Part shown: one piece after another, positions 21,085 through 25,223 of the stretch | Position numbering within the stretch: the stretch's first letter is position 1 | Layout of the letters: each line of letters starts with the position of its first letter | From: a virus | IMG/VR virus record: IMGVR_UViG_3300048590_000481 | Coordinates: 1-25,223 of that record | DNA: 25,223 nt | Strand: one strand, 5' to 3' | Translations under genes and position numbers: made by a program | Notes under the pieces: generated by a model | The model's input: only the letters and a program-made list of their open reading frames with translations | The model's database searches: none | What the model was told of the DNA's origin: nothing

Positions 21085-21330
21085 ATGAAAAGGAAAAGAT
21101 TATGCAATTATGATGTTCAACTTTGGCTGCCTGAAAATGAACGTGAAAGTGAAGATGATCCAGGATTTGTTTTGGTTTCCGGCACTGGATGGTTTCATTG
21201 TTGGGCCAATGATATTGAAGCTGATGGAAAGGATCAGTTGAACAACATCACAGTTGGAATTGTTGAAGATGCTGAAACCGGAAAAGTTTACAATGTTCAC
21301 CCAAATAACATTCAATTTATTAAAGATTAG
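21085..21330 (+). CDS. Small acidic hypothetical protein
   Basis: An 81-residue protein from the ATG at 21085, one base after the preceding stop; an ATG at 21070 in the same frame would overlap by 14 bases and is the alternative start. It is tryptophan- and aspartate-rich with beta-like stretches (GFVLVSGTGWFHCWANDI at about residues 28-45, then TGKVYNVHPNNIQFI near the end). This may be a small barrel that binds an unknown partner. Function unknown. Confidence 0.5.
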   Translation: MKRKRLCNYDVQLWLPENERESEDDPGFVLVSGTGWFHCWANDIEADGKDQLNNITVGIVEDAETGKVYNVHPNNIQFIKD

Positions 21331-21333
21331 ATA

Positions 21334-21591
21334 ATGGAAAACATAATAAAAAATATTGATTCAAAAGAAATAATTGATGAAATAAAAAATGATCGTTTCA
21401 TTAAAGAATATTACTATCAACTTTATATTTTGAATCAAAAAGCAATTCCTGAAAAGATAATATTAAAAGGAAGTGAAATAATTTATAATTATTCAGATTC
21501 TTTTAATGCAACTGAAATCAAAATTAAAGAATTTATAAAAGAAAGAATTAATCAAATTATTGAACGATGGCAAACACAAAATCAAAAGTAA
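21334..21591 (+). CDS. Small helical hypothetical protein
   Basis: An 85-residue isoleucine-, lysine- and glutamate-rich protein (MENIIKNIDSKEIIDEIKND at the start) that looks entirely helical apart from a short middle. It starts 3 bases after the previous stop and its end overlaps another small gene by 25 bases. No recognisable motif; presumably a phage accessory or inhibitor protein. Confidence 0.45.
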   Translation: MENIIKNIDSKEIIDEIKNDRFIKEYYYQLYILNQKAIPEKIILKGSEIIYNYSDSFNATEIKIKEFIKERINQIIERWQTQNQK

Positions 21592-21734
21592 ACAGAAACG
21601 TTCCTGATTCTGATTCAATACAATTAAGATCAGATTTTTGGAACCAAAAATGGATAAATCCAATTTCAGGATTTGAAGAAAGGATTTATTCAAAGAAAAA
21701 TGAGCCAACAAAACATTTTAATTACGAACACTAA
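21567..21734 (+). CDS. Very small basic hypothetical protein (55 residues)
   Basis: An ATG at 21567 inside the preceding gene opens a 55-codon frame (MANTKSKVNRNVPDSDSIQL, then RSDFWNQKWINPISGFEERI, ending YEH). It stops 12 bases before the next gene and fills the gap. Its polar, tryptophan-containing content and the overlap are typical of the surrounding phage genes. Expression is uncertain and function unknown. Confidence 0.45.
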   Translation: MANTKSKVNRNVPDSDSIQLRSDFWNQKWINPISGFEERIYSKKNEPTKHFNYEH

Positions 21735-21746
21735 AACAAAACGATT

Positions 21747-22295
21747 ATGAAAACAAAAATCACATTACTAATGCTATTTGTAACAATGGCAATTTCAGCA
21801 CAGGTTGAACCGTTCTTTGGATTTTCAATTGATCCAAAAATGGCAATTGAAGGACCGTACAAAGGCAAAACAAACGACATTGGAACAACTTTCAATGGTG
21901 AATTTAAAATTGGGGTTGATTTTGATGATTTCCGATATACAATGATGGTTGAAATCCATCCTGCAATCAATTACACCAAATGGACCTGGATCGCATTGGA
22001 TTATAAAATAGCAGATTTTCCAGTTAAAAGATTTGGTACTTATATTGGACTTGAAAGCTCAGTTATTTACAGAACCAATTCAAATCCCGATTACACCGAT
22101 GGTAACAATTATAAAAAGCACCAAAGCACAAGGGCAATAAATCCTGGTGTTAACTTGGAATTTCAATATAGGGTTTACAAAACATTTTATTTAAGTTCAG
22201 GGATCAATGTTTTTGGCGCTGAAGAAGCATTGACACGATATGATAAATATATCCGGTGGGATTGGATGATTGGCGGTTATTATAAATTTAATTAA
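21747..22295 (+). CDS. Exported outer-membrane beta-barrel protein
   Basis: A 182-residue protein with a clear signal peptide, MKTKITLLMLFVTMAISAQ, cleaved before VEPFFG. The mature part alternates polar and aromatic residues in strand-like stretches (FRYTMMVEIHPAINYTKW, FGTYIGLESSVIYRT, VNLEFQYRVYKTFYL) and ends in GGYYKFN, a typical outer-membrane barrel terminus. Its size suits an 8-stranded barrel. A host-surface protein amid phage DNA genes suggests a moron changing the lysogen's surface, for example blocking other phages. The leader contains AAAACGATT, a variant of the shared motif. Confidence 0.65.
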   Translation: MKTKITLLMLFVTMAISAQVEPFFGFSIDPKMAIEGPYKGKTNDIGTTFNGEFKIGVDFDDFRYTMMVEIHPAINYTKWTWIALDYKIADFPVKRFGTYIGLESSVIYRTNSNPDYTDGNNYKKHQSTRAINPGVNLEFQYRVYKTFYLSSGINVFGAEEALTRYDKYIRWDWMIGGYYKFN

Positions 22296-22343
22296 GTTCA
22301 TTGATTTATATTTATTATGTTTACAATATAAAGTCATATAATT

Positions 22344-22880
22344 ATGAAAACTGATGAAATGTATGAACTGTATAAAAAGGGATACAGTTTAGCTGATATT
22401 GCAAATGTTTGCTCACTAAGTCGTCAATCTGTTTATTCTCGTTTTAAGAATAAAAAATTAAAGTTGCGTTCAAAAAAGAAAAAACCATTCATAATTATAG
22501 ATGGGTTGAGATTCACAATAAATAGAGATGGTTATTATGAATGTACGACAATTGACAGGTTAATGCTTCACAACTATAATTGGGAGAAAATAAATGGTAA
22601 AATTCCAAATGGATATGAATTACATCATAAAGACTTGAATAAAATAAACAATGAAGTTTCAAATTTACAGCTTGTAACCCCAAAACAACATACAGAGATT
22701 CATTCAAAAATTAGAAATGGTAGTGGAATGAACAAAAAAGTAAAATGTATTGAAACAGGCGAAATATTTGATAGTATAGTTCAGGTAGCAAAAAAACACA
22801 ATCAGTATTCATCAAACGTATCAAGATATTATATTGATGGAAAAAGAAAATTAGATGGATTTACTTATGAGAAAATATAA
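22344..22880 (+). CDS. HNH homing endonuclease with HTH and NUMOD1-like parts
   Basis: A 178-residue protein. Residues about 5-40 (YELYKKGYSLADIANVCSLS, then RQSVYSRFKNK) form a helix-turn-helix. The HNH core follows: LMLHNYNWEKINGKIPNGYE at about 73-92, LHHKDLNKINNEVSNLQLV with the metal and catalytic histidines, then KQHTEIH. The end (KCIETGEIFDSIVQVAKKHN, then KLDGFTYEKI) is a NUMOD1-like DNA-binding unit. Free-standing HNH genes of this kind are mobile and cut a homologous site. Its last 14 bases overlap the cytosine methyltransferase start, which is a likely insertion point or target. Confidence 0.8.
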   Translation: MKTDEMYELYKKGYSLADIANVCSLSRQSVYSRFKNKKLKLRSKKKKPFIIIDGLRFTINRDGYYECTTIDRLMLHNYNWEKINGKIPNGYELHHKDLNKINNEVSNLQLVTPKQHTEIHSKIRNGSGMNKKVKCIETGEIFDSIVQVAKKHNQYSSNVSRYYIDGKRKLDGFTYEKI

Positions 22881-24888
22881 TATTGGTTCAGATTGTTCGG
22901 GTGTGGGTGCATTTTTGCAGTCATTAAATAGATTGGGTATTGACTATGAAGAAAAATTTTCAACAGATTTTGATTATTATGCAAGGTTGACATATTTGCT
23001 TAATTATGGAACTGAAGAAGATATTGAACTTGGAAATTCAAAAGAACATAAAATATTTGCGGATGGAGTTAAACAAATAGCACTATCTGAAAAAGAACCA
23101 ACGGATGAAGAAATAGCATTTTTAAACGATGCTAACGAATTTTCAAAAAAGTTTTCCTTTTATTATCCATTCAATATGTACCAAAGGGAAATACCTTCAA
23201 ATCCATTGGATATTTATATTGGAAGTTTCCCATGTCAAAGTTTTAGTTTATCAGGAAAAAGAAAAGGGGAAGAAGATAAAAGGGGGATTCTTTTTTATAA
23301 TGGACACGAATTTATTAATAAAAATAAGCCAAAAATATTCATATTAGAAAATGTGAAAGGCTTATTGAGTGATGATGGTGGCAAAACCTTTCAAAGATGG
23401 TTGGATTTTCTTGGTGGAAAATCAGTAAATGGAAACCCGGTTATTTTTCCACATCCTGAAAGCGTTCCATATCATATTTATCATCAGGGTTTAAATGCAA
23501 AGGATTATGGAGTTCCACAAAATCGGGAACGCATTTTTATAATTGGGATCCGTGATGATTCAGATAATACCTTTTCATTTCCAAAACCTTTTCATTTGAA
23601 AAAAAGATTGAAAGATGTTATTGATTTGGAAGTTGATAAAAAATATCACCTCAGCGAAAAAATGATTAATTATCTTTTTAGCCGTGCCGGAAACTTCAAC
23701 AATGGAAAAATAAATTTTAAAGGTGAAGATGATATTGCATCATCAATAACTGCATCCAGTAAATCATTGGATATTTCTGATAATATATTAAAAGTTGGGA
23801 ATGTACATCCAAGCGGAAACGGAATGAATGGAAATGTTTTTTCTGTTGAAGGAATTTCTCCATCATTAACAACTAATAAAGGTGAAGGATTAAAAATACA
23901 AATTGCCGCGAATCGCGGCAGAAACCCACAAAACCCAAAATCACGTGAAACAGGAAAAGAAACCGTTCAAATGTTGGAAGTAAATGAAAACGATGTTTCA
24001 AATGCACTTACAACAGTGCAAAAAGATAATGTTGTTTTGATCCGTAATGTTCATGGCGGTTTTGGTGAAAGTGAACCAAGTGTTGTTCAAATGAATCCAT
24101 CAAAGGAAAGTGGAGGGCAACAACCGTATAAACAACACCGTATTTTTCATGGTGATGGTTTATCACCTGCATTAGATACTGAATGTGGAAGGCCAAACTA
24201 TTTGTTTAACTATAACAAAAACATTATCTTTAATGGGATAAATATTAAGTATAATGAACAAAAAAGCATTAGCGAAACATTGTGGTTACTGCAAGAAGAA
24301 ATTGGAAAGAAGGAAATTGAATCGTGGGGATTACGAATCTTGGAAACAATTCGAGAAAAAGAAATATTGCAATCGGGAATGCATGAAAAAAGCATTCAAG
24401 GAAAAACCAAAAAAACAACAAAAGGATTTATCAGTAAGATACAGCAGAGTAAAGGCACAAAAGAAAATGCCTTTATCATTATGCGAAGTTTGTCAAAAGA
24501 AAAATGGGAAAGATGTTCACCATATAGACGAAAATCCATTAAACAATGCGTTAGAAAACTTAATGAGAGTTTGCAGAAGTTGCCATCTGAAAATTCACAG
24601 GCCAAAATCAATTTGCAAAGTGGAAAGTTTCAGTATAGAAATGAAGGGGTTAGGATATTGCAACAAGCATTATATACGATTCAAGAAATATGGAAATCCA
24701 ATGATAACGAAATATCCAACTCGTATATAATAAGAAGGCTTACAGTACGTGAATGTTTCAGATTGATGGATTTTCCTGAAACGTTTGACATTTCAAAAGT
24801 AAGCGATTCTCAAGGTTACAAACAGGCAGGAAATTCAATTGTTGTTGCGGTGTTGGCTGCATTAATAGAAAAACTACCTTTAAAATAA
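22867..24888 (+). CDS. C5-cytosine DNA methyltransferase with a large insertion
   Basis: A 673-residue protein from the ATG at 22867 (MRKYNIGSDCSG); an ATG at 22855 is in frame but less likely. Motif I is GSDCSGVGAF, motif IV GSFPCQSF with catalytic C123, motif VI ENV at about 161-163, motif VIII QNRERIF near 218, motif IX RRLTVRECFRLMDFP near 629-643 and motif X QAGNSIVVAV near 654-663. Between VIII and IX lie four S-x-x-L/I-T-like units and then about 160 residues of unusual, low-conservation sequence. That stretch coincides with an HNH gene in another frame. It methylates cytosine at C5, probably protecting phage DNA, if the insertion is tolerated. Confidence 0.75.
   Translation: MRKYNIGSDCSGVGAFLQSLNRLGIDYEEKFSTDFDYYARLTYLLNYGTEEDIELGNSKEHKIFADGVKQIALSEKEPTDEEIAFLNDANEFSKKFSFYYPFNMYQREIPSNPLDIYIGSFPCQSFSLSGKRKGEEDKRGILFYNGHEFINKNKPKIFILENVKGLLSDDGGKTFQRWLDFLGGKSVNGNPVIFPHPESVPYHIYHQGLNAKDYGVPQNRERIFIIGIRDDSDNTFSFPKPFHLKKRLKDVIDLEVDKKYHLSEKMINYLFSRAGNFNNGKINFKGEDDIASSITASSKSLDISDNILKVGNVHPSGNGMNGNVFSVEGISPSLTTNKGEGLKIQIAANRGRNPQNPKSRETGKETVQMLEVNENDVSNALTTVQKDNVVLIRNVHGGFGESEPSVVQMNPSKESGGQQPYKQHRIFHGDGLSPALDTECGRPNYLFNYNKNIIFNGINIKYNEQKSISETLWLLQEEIGKKEIESWGLRILETIREKEILQSGMHEKSIQGKTKKTTKGFISKIQQSKGTKENAFIIMRSLSKEKWERCSPYRRKSIKQCVRKLNESLQKLPSENSQAKINLQSGKFQYRNEGVRILQQALYTIQEIWKSNDNEISNSYIIRRLTVRECFRLMDFPETFDISKVSDSQGYKQAGNSIVVAVLAALIEKLPLK
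24254..24730 (+). CDS. HNH endonuclease gene nested out of frame in the methyltransferase
   Basis: A 158-residue protein in the +1 frame relative to the methyltransferase. It has a first zinc-binding unit (CGYCKKKLERRK at about 10-21, YCNRECMKKAF), then the HNH core LCEVCQKKNGKDVHHIDENP at about 76-95 and MRVCRSCHLKIHRP, with the CxxC pairs and H-H of zinc-binding HNH nucleases. A third motif GYCNKHYIRFKKYGNPM ends the protein, a common tail in such endonucleases. Its coherent domains show this frame is the genuine coding frame here. The methyltransferase frame stays open through it. It is probably an invasive homing-type gene. Confidence 0.75.
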   Translation: MNKKALAKHCGYCKKKLERRKLNRGDYESWKQFEKKKYCNRECMKKAFKEKPKKQQKDLSVRYSRVKAQKKMPLSLCEVCQKKNGKDVHHIDENPLNNALENLMRVCRSCHLKIHRPKSICKVESFSIEMKGLGYCNKHYIRFKKYGNPMITKYPTRI

Positions 24889-24892
24889 TATT

Positions 24893-25117
24893 ATGAATGA
24901 TCAGGAAAGAAAATCAAAACAATTAGTTGAAAGGCAAAATTATTATTCTGCCAACTATTCAAAGATAATTGTGAAGTATCAGAACAATTCAAAAAAGGTT
25001 TTCACACCTGATGAATGGGCATTGTTTGAAGATGCCGTTAACAAGGTTGCAAAGAATATAAAGTTTGTTTCAATTAAAAAAACAAGTTTTTGGAAAAGGC
25101 TTTTTGGAATTGGATAA
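24893..25117 (+). CDS. Small basic hypothetical protein
   Basis: A 74-residue protein starting 4 bases after the methyltransferase stop. It has an N-terminal basic and polar helix (RKSKQLVERQNYYSANYSKI at about residues 6-25), a segment KVFTPDEWALFEDAVNKVAK and a tail KTSFWKRLFGIG that could associate with membranes. No function recognised. A promoter overlaps its 3' end. Confidence 0.5.
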   Translation: MNDQERKSKQLVERQNYYSANYSKIIVKYQNNSKKVFTPDEWALFEDAVNKVAKNIKFVSIKKTSFWKRLFGIG

Positions 25118-25159
25118 TATTTTTCACTATATTTAAACAATCTTAAAACAATCTTAAAA
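25104..25159 (+). promoter_or_regulatory. Promoter followed by an 11-bp tandem repeat
   Basis: TTG at 25104-25106, a 21-base spacer and TATATTTA at 25128-25135 resemble the Bacteroidetes consensus. Directly downstream CAATCTTAAAA occurs twice head to tail (25138-25148 and 25149-25159), one helical turn apart, as in a direct-repeat operator. CCTCAGCACC and a five-codon ATG frame (MKKM, stop) follow; the rest to 25223 is A/T-rich with no gene seen. Confidence 0.45.
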
Positions 25160-25223
25160 CCTCAGCACCATGAAAAAAATGTAATAAATTAATTTGATTC
25201 TTAATTAAATTAAAATTTGTTTT

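Noticed and set aside
24254-24730. A group I or group II intron carrying the HNH gene in the methyltransferase
   Set aside because: Nearly the whole insert is coding and the methyltransferase frame is open across it, leaving no room for a catalytic intron core. A bare endonuclease insertion fits better.

Overview
The window reads as part of a bacteriophage or prophage of a Bacteroidetes host, most likely Flavobacterium-like. The DNA is strongly AT-rich and every convincing gene is on the + strand. Promoters follow the Bacteroidetes pattern (TTG, about 20 bases, then TAnnTTTG). Leaders are A-rich without clear Shine-Dalgarno sites, and exported proteins end their signal peptides in ...AQ or ...SQ. 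Genes are tightly packed, with many ATGA or TAATG overlaps. No integrase, portal, terminase, capsid gene or tRNA is visible, so this is the end of the structural module joined to the lysis and replication modules.

Layout. 1-3163: three tail, fibre or baseplate-like proteins, the last with BspA-type leucine-rich repeats. 3166-3415: a small gene that appears split by a +1 frameshift. 3412-5775: lysis module with small membrane proteins, a holin candidate, an M15-type endolysin and an overlapping spanin-like pair. 5761-5952: a promoter, a candidate small RNA, a strong terminator and a new promoter. 5953-9370: small hypothetical proteins, an HTH-like protein, a RecB-like PD-(D/E)XK nuclease and an RDF-like protein. 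9371-12041: a leader RNA with two complementary loops, then a replication initiator carrying iterons inside its own gene, a DnaB/Twinkle-like helicase and a coiled-coil protein. 12119-15884: an SNF2-like helicase fused to a methyltransferase, a RusA-like resolvase and small genes. 15894-16627: a structured cassette of nested inverted repeats around one ORF. 16715-19214: a hypothetical protein with an acidic tail, a NinG/HNH-like protein, SSB and a WYL_2-like protein. 19238-21734: a GHKL-like ATPase and small accessory proteins. 21747-25117: an outer-membrane beta-barrel protein and a C5 cytosine methyltransferase attacked twice by HNH endonuclease genes.

How it may work together. The replication and recombination genes (initiator with internal origin, helicase, SSB, RusA, NinG-like, RecB-like nuclease) form a coherent lambda-like early set. 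Several early transcription units share a promoter/leader family: an AAAG-TTTTTAT half-site around the promoter and a 5' leader ending in ACAAACGATT before the start codon. The candidate small RNA at about 5797-5875 carries ATCGTTTGTTTG, complementary to that leader in at least five genes. This suggests an RNA switch acting in trans on phage early mRNAs. Together with the kissing-loop terminator upstream of the replication initiator and a pseudoknot-like terminator at 18902-18969, the window looks unusually rich in RNA-level control. These RNA claims are inferred from sequence complementarity only.
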